Shown one piece after another: positions 9,284 to 20,423 of a stretch of 64,000 bases of DNA; position 1 is the stretch's first letter; the number at the start of each line of letters is the position of its first letter. The translations under genes were made by a program, and so were the position numbers. The DNA lies in assembly GCF_900148495.1 (NCBI RefSeq), contig NZ_FTRU01000006.1:124001-188000 (forward strand), written 5' to 3'. The notes under the pieces were generated by a model. It was not told the origin of the DNA. It searched no databases and saw only the letters and a program-made list of their open reading frames with translations. This DNA comes from Negativibacillus massiliensis. GTDB lineage: Bacteria; Bacillota; Clostridia; Oscillospirales; Ruminococcaceae.

Positions 9284-10003
9284 TTAAAGACCAACAGAAT
9301 CAGTCGGCAATATTTTTTGATATTCATTGACGACCATCATATCCCGGTAATCACTCTTTTCAAACCAGCTATCAAACTTCTTTGGCGTTTCATCTGTGCA
9401 GTAAAGTTCGAGATAGCCATTATTAATCACAAGTGCATACCTTACCTGCTTCATGAGCTGGGTAAAATCTTGGTCTTTTTCGAGACTTTCCTTTGCTTTT
9501 TCCAGTTCTTTGATCGAGTATCGGCACAGCTCATAGCAGACTGTCACATCCTGTTTGGTTTGCTCGGTATATTTGGTGCACAGTTCCTTAGCACGACTGA
9601 TATATTTTGCAGATGGTACTCCGATCTCCAACACACCATTTTGGTTAAACAGATAGGTATACTGTGTTTTAGACAGATTCTTCTGCAGATAATTTTTCAG
9701 GCTATCCGCCTCTTTTCTTCTTGTTTGCTCCTCAGAAAGAACCGCTTCCTGTTCTTTTTCATTCATCTTTTGATGAACAAATTCCCGTTCTTCTTCGGTA
9801 AGCTCATCATACCACGTTTGAAGCTCCTGCTGTTTTTTTGCTTCTTCCGGATCAACTTCCGCAGGTGCTTTTGGGTCTTCCTGCAACATTACTCCAACAT
9901 CTGGATTTGGTTTTTGTTTTTCTCCTTCGTCCGCAAAAGATGGAATTGCTGTCAGTGTCAGCAACATTCCCATAACCAACAAAATACTAAGACCTTTTTT
10001 CAT
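9284..10003 (-). CDS. Exported protein, shorter paralogue
   Basis: 239 residues with a signal peptide (MKKGLSILLVMGMLLTLTA, cleavage near SFADE at about residue 25). A highly charged Glu/Lys helical stretch (about 45-105) precedes a domain that matches the downstream gene product: YTYLFNQNGVLEIGVPS, then a helix, then LVINNGYLELY and EKSDYRDMMVV near the end. The downstream protein has the same order, so the two arose by duplication and share a beta-alpha domain I cannot name. It lies 13 bases after the lipoprotein gene in one operon. Function unknown; export suggests the cell surface. Confidence 0.82.
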   Translation of the reverse strand: MKKGLSILLVMGMLLTLTAIPSFADEGEKQKPNPDVGVMLQEDPKAPAEVDPEEAKKQQELQTWYDELTEEEREFVHQKMNEKEQEAVLSEEQTRRKEADSLKNYLQKNLSKTQYTYLFNQNGVLEIGVPSAKYISRAKELCTKYTEQTKQDVTVCYELCRYSIKELEKAKESLEKDQDFTQLMKQVRYALVINNGYLELYCTDETPKKFDSWFEKSDYRDMMVVNEYQKILPTDSVGL

Positions 10004-10016
10004 CGTTTTCCCTCCA

Positions 10017-10589
10017 TTATGAAAGTGTAAGTGTCAGCAAATAAACATTATCCTCCAGATTTTTCAGCTCATTGATATCAGAAATAATCTCAGGCTTTAA
10101 GCCGGATGCATTTTTCCCTCCTACGGCAAGAATCACGCGGTCGTGCGCAGAGATCTCTTCGCTTTTATTTCGATAAATCGTATCCATTGGTTCAATCCAC
10201 TTTTGATAATACACTGTCTGTGCATTTTTCATCGTTTTTGCTCCGGCACCATAGCCGCCTTCATCATTGCTCAGGTAAACAGTTAAGTTATGATCCCCGG
10301 GTGCTAAACTTCCCTCATTTAATTTGCTCTCCATCCATTTTCCTTCTTCAAGACGCCAGAACGAAAAACTATATTGGCATTCCTCACTGGTATTGCAGGT
10401 GTAATACGCTTGCTTTTCCGCTTGAGGAGCATGATTTTCCGATTTTCCCTGAAGGCTTTGGTCGATCGCCTGTTCTTCCATCTGATTTTCAGGCAACGTC
10501 ATTCGGGACAAGGTCATACTTTCTTTCGAGCATCCGGTTAACGTCAAAATCATCGTCAAACTGATTAACATCCATACCATCGATTTCAT
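10017..10589 (-). CDS. Lipoprotein of unknown function
   Basis: 190 residues. MKSMVWMLISLTMILTLTGCSKE has a lipobox (LTGC), so Cys19 should be lipidated by the Lgt encoded at 52-53 kb and the protein tethered to the outer face of the membrane. The mature part contains a small beta domain with YTCNTSEECQYSFSFWRLEEGKW and GGYGAGAKTMKNAQ, and ends with a strand after KNLEDNVYLLT. No family recognised. First gene of a three-gene operon with a good promoter at 10622-10649, located between rpoC and rpsL where Firmicutes usually have an L7Ae-type gene or nothing. Confidence 0.82.
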   Translation of the reverse strand: MKSMVWMLISLTMILTLTGCSKESMTLSRMTLPENQMEEQAIDQSLQGKSENHAPQAEKQAYYTCNTSEECQYSFSFWRLEEGKWMESKLNEGSLAPGDHNLTVYLSNDEGGYGAGAKTMKNAQTVYYQKWIEPMDTIYRNKSEEISAHDRVILAVGGKNASGLKPEIISDINELKNLEDNVYLLTLTLS

Positions 10590-10621
10590 CTTATCTCTCT
10601 CCTTTTATTATCTTTACTATC

Positions 10622-10649
10622 ATTGTAGCAGAAAATGAATATTTATCAA
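10622..10649 (-). promoter_or_regulatory. Promoter of the exported three-gene operon
   Basis: Minus strand -35 TTGATA (10644-10649), 16 bp, -10 TACAAT (10622-10627), about 33 bases before the lipoprotein ATG. Confidence 0.75.
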
Positions 10650-10695
10650 TCCGACACTTGACTAATTTTCTAATTCCTTTCTTATGAAAAACGAC

Positions 10696-10735
10696 AAAAA
10701 AAGCACATTGGACTTTTTGTCCAATGTGCTTTTTA
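10696..10735 (-). terminator. rpoBC terminator
   Basis: Stem AGCACATTGGAC/GTCCAATGTGCT with a five-base loop, followed on the minus strand by seven T. It lies just beyond the rpoC stop. Confidence 0.9.
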
Positions 10736-10756
10736 AAACAGATTTTAAATTGAGCG

Positions 10757-13700
10757 TTAGAATGCTGCGCTTTCTTCGTCAGGTGCTTCTACAATTGCAT
10801 CACTTGCAGGAGTTTCGGCAGCTTCCTGAATCGGAGCCTCTTCTTCTGGTTCGATATATTCAATGATACCGGTACCAGCTGGGATCAGCTTACCGATGAT
10901 AACGTTTTCTTTCAGACCGCTGAGTGGGTCAACCTTACCTTTGATTGCAGCTTCGGTCAGAACACGGGTTGTTTCCTGGAAGGAAGCAGCAGACATGAAG
11001 GAATCGGTTGCCAGAGAAGCTTTGGTGATACCCATGAGTACTGCATGATAGGTTGCAGGTTTGCGGTGGATTCCGTCCTGTGCCTCCAGTGCAAGCAGTT
11101 CTTCATTTGCTTCACGCAGTTCCGATTTATCAATCAGGGAACCGGTGATCAGCTTGGTATCGCCGCCGTCATCGATGCGGACTTTACGCATCATCTGACG
11201 AACGATAACTTCGATATGCTTATCGTTGATATCTACACCCTGTGTACGGTATACGCGCTGTACCTCTTTGATCAGGTAATCCTGAACAGCCAGCTCGCCG
11301 CTTACGGTCAGAACCTCACCTGGTTCAACGGAACCTTCGGTGATCAGCTGACCTTTTTCAACATACTGACCTTCCTGAACGATGATCTTGTAGTCGAATG
11401 GTACGATCTTGGTGAATACTTCACCATCTGCGCTGGTAACGTTAACAGTATTTGCACCTTTGTGATCCAGACGGAAGTTTGCAATACCGGAAACATGGCT
11501 GATGATTGCTGCGTTCTTTGGTTTTCTTGCCTCGAACAGCTCCTCAACCCTTGGAAGACCCTGTGTAATATCGCTTGCGGAAGCAACACCACCGGTATGG
11601 AAAGTACGCATGGTCAGCTGGGTACCAGGCTCACCGATGGACTGTGCGGAAATTACGCCGACTGCTTCACCAATGCCAACAGGCTGACCGTTTGCAAGGT
11701 TAGCACCGTAACATTTTGCACAGACACCCTTCTTAGCCTGACAGTTGAGGATAGAACGGATCTTAACCTGTGTAATACCTGCATCAACAATCTTCTGAGC
11801 AGTTTTCTCGTCGATCATCTTTTCGCGGGTAGCCAGAACTTCGCCGGTCTGCGGATGAACAACATCATCTGCAAGGTAACGTCCGGTCAGACGTTCTGCC
11901 AGGCTTTCAATAACACGTCCGCTGTCTTCGATATCGTAAACCATGATACCTTCGTGAGTACCACAGTCATCGCAACGGATGATAACATCCTGAGATACGT
12001 CAACCAATCGACGGGTCAGGTAACCAGAGTCCGCGGTACGCAGCGCGGTATCTGCCAGACCTTTACGAGCGCCTCGAGAGGACTGGAAGTACTCCAAGAT
12101 GTTTAAGCCTTCACGGTAGTTAGATTTAATTGGAATTTCGATCGCTTTACCGGAAGTGTTTGCAATCAGACCACGCATACCTGCCAGCTGTCTGATCTGC
12201 TCCATGGAGCCTCGAGCACCGGAATCTGCGAACATGTAAATTGGGTTTCTTTCACCGAAGGTTGCGCTCAGCTCTTTCTTAACTGCGTCGGTGGTATCAT
12301 TCCATACCTTGATGACACGGTCATAACGAACGTCATCGGAGATAAGACCACGGTCATACTGACGTTTGATCTGTGCTACCTTTTCGTCCGCCTGAGCGAT
12401 CAGTTCCTGTTTGTTTTCAGGAATCAGAGCATCTCGTACCGCAACGGTCAGACCGCTCTTGGTAGAGTACTTAAAGCCCTGATTTTTGATCTTGTCAAGA
12501 ACTTCGGAAGTCTTAACAGTACCGCATGCGCGGATACATTTATCAATGATCTTTCCGAGCTCTTTCTTTCTAACCAGAAATGCAACTTCCAGGTCAAACT
12601 GCTTCTCGGAATCGGTTCTGTCTACAAAACCAAGATCCTGTGGGATTGGATCATTGAAGATGATACGGCCAACAGTAGCATCAATGATGCGGCTGATGGT
12701 TTTGCCGTTGATTTCTTTGGATACACGAACCTTGATTGGAGCATGCAGGCCAACAACACCGGTGTCATAAGCCATTTTTGCTTCATCAAAGTTGCGGAAT
12801 ACCTTGCCTGCACCTGGTTCGTCTTCACGTACCATGGTCAGGTAGTAGGAACCGAGGATCATATCCTGTGTCGGGATGGTTACAGGACGACCATCGGAAG
12901 GTTTGAGCAGGTTTCCAGCTGCCAGCATCAGGAAGCGGGCCTCAGCCTGTGCCTCTGCGGACAGTGGGAGGTGAATAGCCATCTGGTCACCGTCGAAGTC
13001 CGCGTTAAATGCGGTACATACCAGTGGGTGCAGACGGATTGCACGACCTTCTACCAGGATTGGCTCGAATGCCTGGATACCCAGACGGTGCAGGGTAGGC
13101 GCACGGTTTAAGAGAACCGGATGGTTCTTGATTACAACTTCCAGTGCATCCCAAACTTCCTTCATGGAAGCTCTGTCTACCATCTTGCGGGCATTTTTAA
13201 TGTTGGTTGCGATTTCCTGGTCAACCAGACGTTTCATAACGAATGGTTTGAACAGCTCGAGTGCCATTTCTTTTGGCAGACCGCACTGATACATCTTCAG
13301 GTCTGGTCCGACAACGATTACCGAACGTCCAGAGTAGTCAACACGTTTACCAAGCAGGTTCTGACGGAAACGACCCTGTTTACCTTTCAGCATATCGGAC
13401 AGGGATTTGAGCGGACGGTTGTTTGGACCGGTTACCGGTCTGCCGTGACGTCCGTTGTCGATGAGGGCATCGACAGATTCCTGAAGCATTCTCTTTTCGT
13501 TGCGAACGATGATGTCAGGAGCACCCAGTTCGATCAGCTTTTTCAGACGGTTGTTACGGTTGATAACTCTGCGGTACAGATCATTCAGGTCACTGGTAGC
13601 AAAGCGTCCGCCGTCGAGCTGAACCATTGGACGGATATCCGGTGGAATAACCGGAACAACATCCATGATCATCCAGGAAGGCTGGTTGCCGCTGAGGCGG

Positions 13701-14347
13701 AATGCCTCAACGACTTCCAGACGTTTTAAGATTCTTGCTCTCTTCTGACCAACTGGAAGGGTTTCCAGTTCGTCTTTGAGCTCTCTGGAGAGCTGTTCGA
13801 GGTCGAGATCTTCCAGCAGCTTTTTGATTGCTTCCGCACCCATAGATGCTTCGAACTCGTCCTCATAAGCCTCGCGCATATCGCGATATTCCTTCTCAGA
13901 AAGAAGGGTGTATTTTTTCAGGTTTGTTGTACCTGGGTCAGTTACAATATAGGATGCAAAGTACAGCACCTTTTCCAGAAGTCTTGGAGACATGTTAAGC
14001 AAAAGACCCATTCTGGAAGAAGTACCCTTAAAGTACCAGATATGAGAAACCGGAGCAGCCAGCTCGATGTGACCCATTCTTTCACGACGAACCTTGGATT
14101 TTGTTACCTCAACACCGCAGCGTTCACAGATTTTGCCTTTGTAACGCAGGCGTTTGTATTTACCACAGTAACACTCCCAGTCCTTGGTTGGACCAAAGAT
14201 TCTTTCACAGAACAGACCATCACGTTCTGGTTTCAGGGTTCTATAGTTGATGGTTTCCGGTTTTTTAACCTCACCATAAGACCATTCCCTGATTTTTTCC
14301 GGAGAAGCCAAGCCGATTTTAATAGACTCGAATACGTTAAATTCCAT
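10757..14347 (-). CDS. rpoC: RNA polymerase subunit beta'
   Basis: 1196 residues, typical of Clostridia. It forms the polymerase active centre with RpoB. The N-terminal zinc-binding cysteines ([20 protein letters not shown], about residues 60-80) and the metal-chelating [10 protein letters not shown] motif are present, as are the trigger-loop region around [10 protein letters not shown] and a second cysteine cluster (CDDCG, then [13 protein letters not shown]). It starts 22 bases after the rpoB stop in a two-gene operon and has a Glu/Ala-rich tail. The first codons [16 protein letters not shown] match the usual start. Confidence 0.99.
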   Translation of the reverse strand: MEFNVFESIKIGLASPEKIREWSYGEVKKPETINYRTLKPERDGLFCERIFGPTKDWECYCGKYKRLRYKGKICERCGVEVTKSKVRRERMGHIELAAPVSHIWYFKGTSSRMGLLLNMSPRLLEKVLYFASYIVTDPGTTNLKKYTLLSEKEYRDMREAYEDEFEASMGAEAIKKLLEDLDLEQLSRELKDELETLPVGQKRARILKRLEVVEAFRLSGNQPSWMIMDVVPVIPPDIRPMVQLDGGRFATSDLNDLYRRVINRNNRLKKLIELGAPDIIVRNEKRMLQESVDALIDNGRHGRPVTGPNNRPLKSLSDMLKGKQGRFRQNLLGKRVDYSGRSVIVVGPDLKMYQCGLPKEMALELFKPFVMKRLVDQEIATNIKNARKMVDRASMKEVWDALEVVIKNHPVLLNRAPTLHRLGIQAFEPILVEGRAIRLHPLVCTAFNADFDGDQMAIHLPLSAEAQAEARFLMLAAGNLLKPSDGRPVTIPTQDMILGSYYLTMVREDEPGAGKVFRNFDEAKMAYDTGVVGLHAPIKVRVSKEINGKTISRIIDATVGRIIFNDPIPQDLGFVDRTDSEKQFDLEVAFLVRKKELGKIIDKCIRACGTVKTSEVLDKIKNQGFKYSTKSGLTVAVRDALIPENKQELIAQADEKVAQIKRQYDRGLISDDVRYDRVIKVWNDTTDAVKKELSATFGERNPIYMFADSGARGSMEQIRQLAGMRGLIANTSGKAIEIPIKSNYREGLNILEYFQSSRGARKGLADTALRTADSGYLTRRLVDVSQDVIIRCDDCGTHEGIMVYDIEDSGRVIESLAERLTGRYLADDVVHPQTGEVLATREKMIDEKTAQKIVDAGITQVKIRSILNCQAKKGVCAKCYGANLANGQPVGIGEAVGVISAQSIGEPGTQLTMRTFHTGGVASASDITQGLPRVEELFEARKPKNAAIISHVSGIANFRLDHKGANTVNVTSADGEVFTKIVPFDYKIIVQEGQYVEKGQLITEGSVEPGEVLTVSGELAVQDYLIKEVQRVYRTQGVDINDKHIEVIVRQMMRKVRIDDGGDTKLITGSLIDKSELREANEELLALEAQDGIHRKPATYHAVLMGITKASLATDSFMSAASFQETTRVLTEAAIKGKVDPLSGLKENVIIGKLIPAGTGIIEYIEPEEEAPIQEAAETPASDAIVEAPDEESAAF

Positions 14348-14369
14348 TTTACGACCCCTTCTTCCTTAA

Positions 14370-17300
14370 TTACATATTATCATCACTGTCATCATCAATG
14401 CCAAAGTCGGAGAACTCATCCAGCAGGCTGCCGAAATCATCGTCGTCCTGCATATCAGGATGTTCCATAGCAAAGCTGTCCTCAAACTCGGAATCAACTG
14501 CGACGGTCTCGCTTTCAAAGGTAGTTCCGTCGTCTTCTTCCTGATAACGCTCATTGCCGTTAAAGCCCATATCGTCATCCAGATCCTGTTTGAGATCGAT
14601 CTCCTCGTTGTTCTTATCCAGTACCTTAACATCAAGCGACAGAGACTGAAGCTCTTTGATGAGTACCTTGAAGGATTCCGGGACACCTGGCTTCGGAACG
14701 TTTTTGCCTTTTACGATAGCCTCGAATGTCTTTACACGTCCGACAACATCGTCCGATTTTACTGTCAGGATTTCCTGCAGGGTGTAAGCAGCACCGTAAG
14801 CTTCCAGTGCCCAAACCTCCATCTCACCGAAACGCTGACCACCAAACTGAGCTTTACCACCCAGAGGCTGCTGGGTTACCAGCGAGTATGGACCGGTGGA
14901 ACGGGCATGGATCTTATCGTCTACCAGGTGATGCAGCTTGAGGTAATACATGTAACCAACGGTTACCGGGTTATCAAATGGTTCACCGGTACGTCCGTCA
15001 TAAACGGTTGTCTTACCGTCGCCGCGTAAGCCTGCCATTTCCAAACATTCTTTAATATCATTTTCGTTTGCGCCGTCAAAAACAGGTGTCATGATCTTCC
15101 AGCCCAATTCAGCAGCAGCACGTCCCAGATGGACCTCAAGTACCTGACCGATGTTCATACGGGAAGGTACGCCCAGAGGGTTCAGAACGATGTCCAGCGG
15201 ACGACCGTCAGCCAGGAATGGCATATCTTCCTGAGGAAGGATTCTGGAAACAACACCCTTGTTACCATGACGACCTGCCATCTTATCGCCGACAGAAATC
15301 TTACGTTTCTGAGCAATGTAGCAGCGAACGACCATGTTAACACCAGGAGAAAGCTCATCGGAGTTTTCTCTGGTAAATACTTTTACGTCAACGATGATAC
15401 CGTACTCACCGTGTGGAACACGCAGGGAGGTATCACGAACTTCTCTTGCTTTTTCGCCGAAGATTGCACGCAGCAGTCTTTCTTCAGCGTTGAGCTCGGT
15501 TTCACCCTTTGGTGTAACCTTACCAACCAGAATATCACCGGAGTGAACTTCTGCACCGATACGGATAATACCGCGGTCATCCAGTTCTTTGAGGGCATCC
15601 TCACCGACGTTTGGAATGTCGCGGGTGATTTCTTCCGGTCCGAGCTTGGTGTCACGCGCTTCGATCTCGTGCTCCTCGATATGGATGGAGGTGTAAACGT
15701 CGTCGCGTACCATTCTTTCGTTCAGCAGTACAGCGTCCTCGTAGTTGTAACCTTCCCATGTCATAAAGCCGATCAGAGCGTTTTTACCCAGCGAGATTTC
15801 ACCATTGCAGGTAGCAGGACCATCAGCCAGTACCTGTCCAACGCTGACACGTTCGCCTGCGCTGACAATTGGTCTCTGGTTGAAGCAGGTTCCCTGGTTG
15901 GAACGCAGGAATTTGATGATGTGGAAGTTTTTGAGTTCGCCGTCATCAGTGCGGACAACAACCTTGTTTGCGTCAACGCGGTCAACCACACCGTTTACAT
16001 CGGAAACAACGCAGACACCCGAGTCAACAGCTGCTTTGTACTCCATACCGGTACCAACGATTGGGTTTTCGGTCTTGAGAAGCGGCACTGCCTGACGCTG
16101 CATGTTCGCACCCATCAGAGCTCGGTTGGTATCGTCGTTTTCAAGGAATGGGATCATTGCTGTTGCAACGGATACTACCATCTTAGGCGATACGTCCATG
16201 TAGTCTACCTGCTCACGTTCCACGATCTTAACCATGTCGCGGTGACGAACCGAAACCATCTTGTTTGCGAAGGTGTTTTCTTCGGTCAGCGGTTCGTTTG
16301 CCTGTGCAACGATGAATTCGTCTTCACGGTCAGCAGTCATATATTCTACTTCATCCAGAACCTTGCCGGTTTCTTTGTCAACACGGCGGTATGGAGCCTC
16401 GATGAAGCCGTATTTATTGATTCTTGCGAAAGTAGCCAGATAGGAGATCAGACCGATGTTAGGACCTTCTGGGGTCTCTACCGGACACATTCTTCCGTAG
16501 TGGCTGTAGTGTACGTCTCGAACTTCGAAACCTGCACGGTCTCTGGAAAGACCGCCAGGACCCAGAGCGGAAAGACGTCTCTTGTGGGTCAGTTCTGCCA
16601 GAGGGTTGTTCTGGTCCATGAACTGGGACAGTGGGGAGGAACCAAAGAACTCTTTGATCGCAGCAACAACCGGACGGATGTTGATCAGAGCCTGTGGAGT
16701 GATAACCTCCATATCCTGTGCCTGAGTTGTCATTCTTTCACGAATAACACGTTCCATTCTGGAGAAACCGATTCTGAACTGGTTCTGAAGCAGTTCGCCG
16801 ACAGAACGGATTCTTCTGTTGCCCAGATGGTCAATGTCGTCGGTGGAGCCAACGCCGTTGCCCAGGCAGCAGACATAGTTGATGGTTGCAAAGATATCGT
16901 CCTTGATGATGTGTTTTGGAATCAGGTCATCTGCTCTGTCCACGATCATCTGGCGCAGCTCTTCATCAGAGTTGCAGCTATCCAGAATTTCACACAGTAC
17001 CGAGAAACGTACCTTTTCATTAACACCGATCTCTTCGAGCTCTTCCTCGGTGTAGCAGGAGGTGTAATCAAGCAGGTTAACCATACCATTGGAGATAACC
17101 TTTACGATGCGGTCGCCGCATTTGAGGAATACGGTGTCAACACCTGCGCGCTCGATCTCTTCTGCTTTTGCGCGGGTCAGAACTTCGTCCGGTTCTGCCA
17201 TCACTTCACCGGTACGACTGTTGATGATTGGTTCAGCAACAATGTGACCGTTGATTCTGGAAGCGATACCCAGCTTTTTGTTGTATTTGTAACGTCCAAC

Positions 17301-18122
17301 ACGGGACAGGTCGTATCTTCTAGCGTCAAAGAACAGTGCGTTCAAATGGGACTGAGCGCTGTCTACTGTTGGTGGTTCACCTGGACGCAGTTTTCTGTAA
17401 ACTTCCAGCAGAGCCTCTTCTGTGTTGTTGGTGCTGTCCTTTTCGATGGTAGCCTGGATTCTTGCATCTTCGCCAAAGAATTCCAGAATCTGCGCATCGC
17501 TGGAAAGGCCCAGAGCACGGATAAAGGTTGTTACTGGCAGCTTTCTGTTTTTATCAATACGAACATAGAAGACATCGTTGGAGTCGGTTTCGTACTCAAG
17601 CCATGCGCCGCGGTTTGGAATAACTGTTGTAGAGAAAAGTTCCTTACCAGCTTTGTCACGGGATACACCGTAGTACACGCCTGGAGAACGTACCAACTGG
17701 GAAACGATAACTCGCTCCGCACCATTGATAATAAATGTACCGCTTGGTGTCATCACAGGGAAATCACCCATGAAGATGTCCTGTTCTTTTACCTCGCCTG
17801 TCTCCTTGTTCAGGAGGCTTGCACGAACCCGCAGAGGAGCTGCATATGTTGCATCGCGCTCTTTACACTCTTCGATGGTGTATTTGGGTTTTTCGTCAAG
17901 ACGGTAATCGATAAAGTCAAGTACCAGATTGCCCTGATAGTCTGAAATCTCGGACATATCTTTAAATACTTCCTTTAATCCCTCCTCAAGAAACCATTTG
18001 TAGGAGTTTTTCTGCACTTCAATCAGGTTTGGCATTTCCAAAACCTCATTAATCCGAGAAAAGCTCATTCGAACATTTTTACCCAGATGTACCGGCTTAA
18101 CATTCACCATAGGCTTATCCAC
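14370..18122 (-). CDS. rpoB: RNA polymerase subunit beta
   Basis: 1250 residues. The rifampicin-binding region is wild type ([25 protein letters not shown]), retaining the Asp, His and Ser positions whose mutation gives resistance. Later blocks such as [34 protein letters not shown] and [23 protein letters not shown] are intact. The last 70 residues are an acidic Asp/Glu tail. It begins an operon with rpoC only; the ribosomal proteins L10 and L7/L12 that usually precede it are absent, and the upstream neighbour is a DUF2500 protein. A strong promoter lies at 18273-18301, about 150 bases before the ATG. Confidence 0.99.
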   Translation of the reverse strand: MDKPMVNVKPVHLGKNVRMSFSRINEVLEMPNLIEVQKNSYKWFLEEGLKEVFKDMSEISDYQGNLVLDFIDYRLDEKPKYTIEECKERDATYAAPLRVRASLLNKETGEVKEQDIFMGDFPVMTPSGTFIINGAERVIVSQLVRSPGVYYGVSRDKAGKELFSTTVIPNRGAWLEYETDSNDVFYVRIDKNRKLPVTTFIRALGLSSDAQILEFFGEDARIQATIEKDSTNNTEEALLEVYRKLRPGEPPTVDSAQSHLNALFFDARRYDLSRVGRYKYNKKLGIASRINGHIVAEPIINSRTGEVMAEPDEVLTRAKAEEIERAGVDTVFLKCGDRIVKVISNGMVNLLDYTSCYTEEELEEIGVNEKVRFSVLCEILDSCNSDEELRQMIVDRADDLIPKHIIKDDIFATINYVCCLGNGVGSTDDIDHLGNRRIRSVGELLQNQFRIGFSRMERVIRERMTTQAQDMEVITPQALINIRPVVAAIKEFFGSSPLSQFMDQNNPLAELTHKRRLSALGPGGLSRDRAGFEVRDVHYSHYGRMCPVETPEGPNIGLISYLATFARINKYGFIEAPYRRVDKETGKVLDEVEYMTADREDEFIVAQANEPLTEENTFANKMVSVRHRDMVKIVEREQVDYMDVSPKMVVSVATAMIPFLENDDTNRALMGANMQRQAVPLLKTENPIVGTGMEYKAAVDSGVCVVSDVNGVVDRVDANKVVVRTDDGELKNFHIIKFLRSNQGTCFNQRPIVSAGERVSVGQVLADGPATCNGEISLGKNALIGFMTWEGYNYEDAVLLNERMVRDDVYTSIHIEEHEIEARDTKLGPEEITRDIPNVGEDALKELDDRGIIRIGAEVHSGDILVGKVTPKGETELNAEERLLRAIFGEKAREVRDTSLRVPHGEYGIIVDVKVFTRENSDELSPGVNMVVRCYIAQKRKISVGDKMAGRHGNKGVVSRILPQEDMPFLADGRPLDIVLNPLGVPSRMNIGQVLEVHLGRAAAELGWKIMTPVFDGANENDIKECLEMAGLRGDGKTTVYDGRTGEPFDNPVTVGYMYYLKLHHLVDDKIHARSTGPYSLVTQQPLGGKAQFGGQRFGEMEVWALEAYGAAYTLQEILTVKSDDVVGRVKTFEAIVKGKNVPKPGVPESFKVLIKELQSLSLDVKVLDKNNEEIDLKQDLDDDMGFNGNERYQEEDDGTTFESETVAVDSEFEDSFAMEHPDMQDDDDFGSLLDEFSDFGIDDDSDDNM

Positions 18123-18272
18123 TCCAATCCGCTTATTTTAACAATTGTCTAATGTGTACAACTTTGTTCGGTCAGAATCCATTATTTTGCAAAAAGGTAT
18201 TGAATTCTTCTTTCTTCTATGCTACAATATGTTTAGTCAACTACACAACTATCCATTTTGATACATTATAAT

Positions 18273-18301
18273 ATTATATTGTATTTTGCCGTTAAAGTCA
18301 A
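18273..18301 (-). promoter_or_regulatory. rpoBC promoter
   Basis: Minus strand -35 TTGACT (18296-18301), 17 bp, -10 TATAAT (18273-18278). It leaves a 5' leader of about 145 bases before the rpoB ATG. A second, poorer TTGACT with no good -10 follows about 50 bases downstream. Confidence 0.85.
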
Positions 18302-18326
18302 TCTTTCCGGCACCTTTTGTCGTAAG

Positions 18327-18356
18327 AAAAACTCCGATTTTTTGATCGGAGTTTTG
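18327..18356 (-). terminator. Terminator of the DUF2500 gene
   Basis: Stem AAAACTCCGAT/ATCGGAGTTTT with a short T-rich loop, 35 bases past the stop at 18391. It separates this gene from the rpoBC promoter. Confidence 0.85.
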
Positions 18357-18390
18357 TTTATTTATGCCAAAATTCAACTTTCTATTTCAT

Positions 18391-18786
18391 CTAAGAGTCT
18401 TCTTGACAGAGACTCTTTTTTCTGTTTTTCTCAAATTCCTGATACCAGTTTCCCTGATAGGTAAGCTCTCCCTCGTCCCCTTCTGCCAAAAGATCCCATT
18501 CTTCCTTTGTCACACTCAGCTCGATCTCTTTCTCTTCCCCCGTGCGGAAGGTCGCATAATAGATGATCCGCACAATCATATTGTTTTTGGCAGATGAATT
18601 TTCACGGCGATAGATCGGCTTTTCCCTTTTGGAAATCACCGATGCATGAATCGTGACAACCGGCTCCTTGTCCAGCTTTTTCCTTTGATAGGCAACACCA
18701 ATCAGTGTCATAATCAATGCACCCACCACACTGATGAGCAAAAACGCTCCCAACACAGCAAGCAACATTCCGAAAATACCAAGCAT
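18391..18786 (-). CDS. DUF2500 family membrane protein
   Basis: 131 residues. One N-terminal membrane helix (MLGIFGMLLAVLGAFLLISVVGALIM, about residues 1-30) is followed by a basic segment and a small beta domain with VTIHASVISKRE, IIYYATFRTGEEKEIELSV, then EEWDLLAEGDEGELTYQG. That order (variable strand, YYxTF, ELSV, LxEGDxGxLTxQG) is the DUF2500 pattern. Function unknown; a membrane-anchored oligosaccharide-binding-type fold facing the outside is plausible. A TTG one codon upstream could also serve as the start. A promoter was not pinned down. It has its own terminator. Confidence 0.85.
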   Translation of the reverse strand: MLGIFGMLLAVLGAFLLISVVGALIMTLIGVAYQRKKLDKEPVVTIHASVISKREKPIYRRENSSAKNNMIVRIIYYATFRTGEEKEIELSVTKEEWDLLAEGDEGELTYQGNWYQEFEKNRKKSLCQEDS

Positions 18787-18867
18787 CAAACAAAATCCTC
18801 TCTGTTTTTTTGATTATTGTAACACAGATCCTGCGCTGATACAAGAACACAAACGATCCCATCAAAA

Positions 18868-18903
18868 CAAAAAACCTTCCGGCAAAATACCGGAAGGTTT
18901 TTG
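18868..18903 (-). terminator. Terminator of the M18 aminopeptidase gene
   Basis: Stem AAAACCTTCCGG/CCGGAAGGTTTT, followed on the minus strand by T-rich sequence, 13 bases beyond the stop at 18916. Confidence 0.85.
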
Positions 18904-18915
18904 TTCTTTGTTTAA

Positions 18916-20322
18916 TTAGTCCATCTTAGCAACAAGGAACTCATAGAAACCACGATGTGTTTCATACAGGTCAACCTTGGAGATGATTTCCATTGGAGCA
19001 TGCATGCACAGAACTGGAACACCGATATCGATGGTGTCAACATCCAGCTCAGCGATGTATTTAGCAACAGTGCCGCCGCCGCCCTGGTCAACTTTACCAA
19101 GTTCACCGAACTGCCATACAACGTCTGCATTGTCGAGGATTGCACAAACTTTGCTTGTGAATTTAGCGTTGCAGTCGTTGGTGCTGCTCTTACCACCTGC
19201 ACCTGTGTATTTAACAACACATACACCGTAGTTGATGAAGGAAGAGTTCTGTTTTTCATAAGCATCTGCAAATGCTGGATCGAATGCTGCGCTTACGTCA
19301 GCAGACAGACATTTGGAGTTGGACAGAACGCGTCTTACTGGAACGCCGAATGGCTCAGCCAGATCAGCCAGGAAGTATTCCAGGAATCTGGAGTGCATAC
19401 CAGTGTTACCGTCAGAACCAACTTCTTCTTTATCAGCGAAGATAACAACAGAAGTCCATTCTGGGTTGGTGTTTGCGATTTCAGCTGTCATTTCAGTGTA
19501 GGAGCAAACACGGTCGTCATGACCATATGCGCCGATCATGCTTCTGTCAAGACCGAGGTCTCTTGCTTTGAGAGCTGGAACAACGCTCAGTTCAGCGCCC
19601 AGGAAGTCTCTTTCTGTGATGCCGTATTTTTCGTTGAAGATCTTCATCAGGTTCAGTTTAACCTTTTCAGAAGCTTTTTCATCTTTAAACTGTCTGGAAC
19701 CGATCAGAATATTCATGGATTCGCCCTTGAATGCTTCTGCCAGAGTCTGAGTTCTCTGTTTGGATGCCAGATGTGGCAGCAGGTCGGTTACGCAGAAAAT
19801 CGGATCGTTTTCATCTTCACCGATGGTGATGGTAACAACAGAACCGTCTTTCTTGTAAACGTCACCGTGCAGAGCCAGAGGAATGGTTGGCCACTGGTAT
19901 TTCTTGATACCACCATAGTAATGTGGTCTGAGGTAACCCAGTTCTGCTTCTTCAAACAGTGGGCTTGGTTTCAGGTCAAGTCTTGGGGAATCAACATGAG
20001 CTGCAAGGATCTTAACGCCTTTTTCGATTGGACGGGTACCCATAGTACCGAAGATCAGAGATTTGCCGCGGTTGTTGTAGTAGAATCTTTCACCTGGCTG
20101 ATATTTTTTGCCTGGTACAAATTCTTCATAACCGTTTTCTTTCAGCTGTCTGATAGCTTCTCTGACTGCTTCCATTTCGATTTTGGCTGCATCCATATAT
20201 TTTTTGTAGCCTTCAGCATAATCGTATGCTTTATCGATCTCTTCGTCAGACAGACGGGTGGTACCGTTGACCATCTTCATCATTAATTCTTCCTGGAGCT
20301 GCTCGCCTTTGGTTTTTTCCAT
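18916..20322 (-). CDS. M18 family zinc aminopeptidase
   Basis: 468 residues. A dinuclear zinc exopeptidase that removes N-terminal residues, probably acidic or neutral ones, in the cytoplasm. Metal-binding and catalytic motifs of the family are visible: AAHVDSPRLDLKP (about residues 108-120), FADKEEVGSDGNTGM in the middle, and the final histidine in VLCMHAPMEIISKVD near the end. The reading frame has an ATG three codons earlier, but the second ATG (20322) is placed correctly after GGGAGG. It stands alone between the DUF2500 gene and the lytic transglycosylase gene. Confidence 0.95.
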   Translation of the reverse strand: MEKTKGEQLQEELMMKMVNGTTRLSDEEIDKAYDYAEGYKKYMDAAKIEMEAVREAIRQLKENGYEEFVPGKKYQPGERFYYNNRGKSLIFGTMGTRPIEKGVKILAAHVDSPRLDLKPSPLFEEAELGYLRPHYYGGIKKYQWPTIPLALHGDVYKKDGSVVTITIGEDENDPIFCVTDLLPHLASKQRTQTLAEAFKGESMNILIGSRQFKDEKASEKVKLNLMKIFNEKYGITERDFLGAELSVVPALKARDLGLDRSMIGAYGHDDRVCSYTEMTAEIANTNPEWTSVVIFADKEEVGSDGNTGMHSRFLEYFLADLAEPFGVPVRRVLSNSKCLSADVSAAFDPAFADAYEKQNSSFINYGVCVVKYTGAGGKSSTNDCNAKFTSKVCAILDNADVVWQFGELGKVDQGGGGTVAKYIAELDVDTIDIGVPVLCMHAPMEIISKVDLYETHRGFYEFLVAKMD

Positions 20323-20423
20323 ATCGTTCATCCTCCCGATTAAAATTTTTAGCTGTCCTGAAAATTACATCCAAAACAACCGATATCTACACCGTTTTTA
20401 ACTTACGGTTAGAAACAAATTTG

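Noticed and set aside
15129-17945. 938-residue plus-strand reading frame
   Set aside because: Antisense to rpoB for the same reason; cysteine-rich, low-quality sequence without family resemblance.
18955-20286. 443-residue plus-strand reading frame
   Set aside because: Antisense to the M18 aminopeptidase; no start signal.
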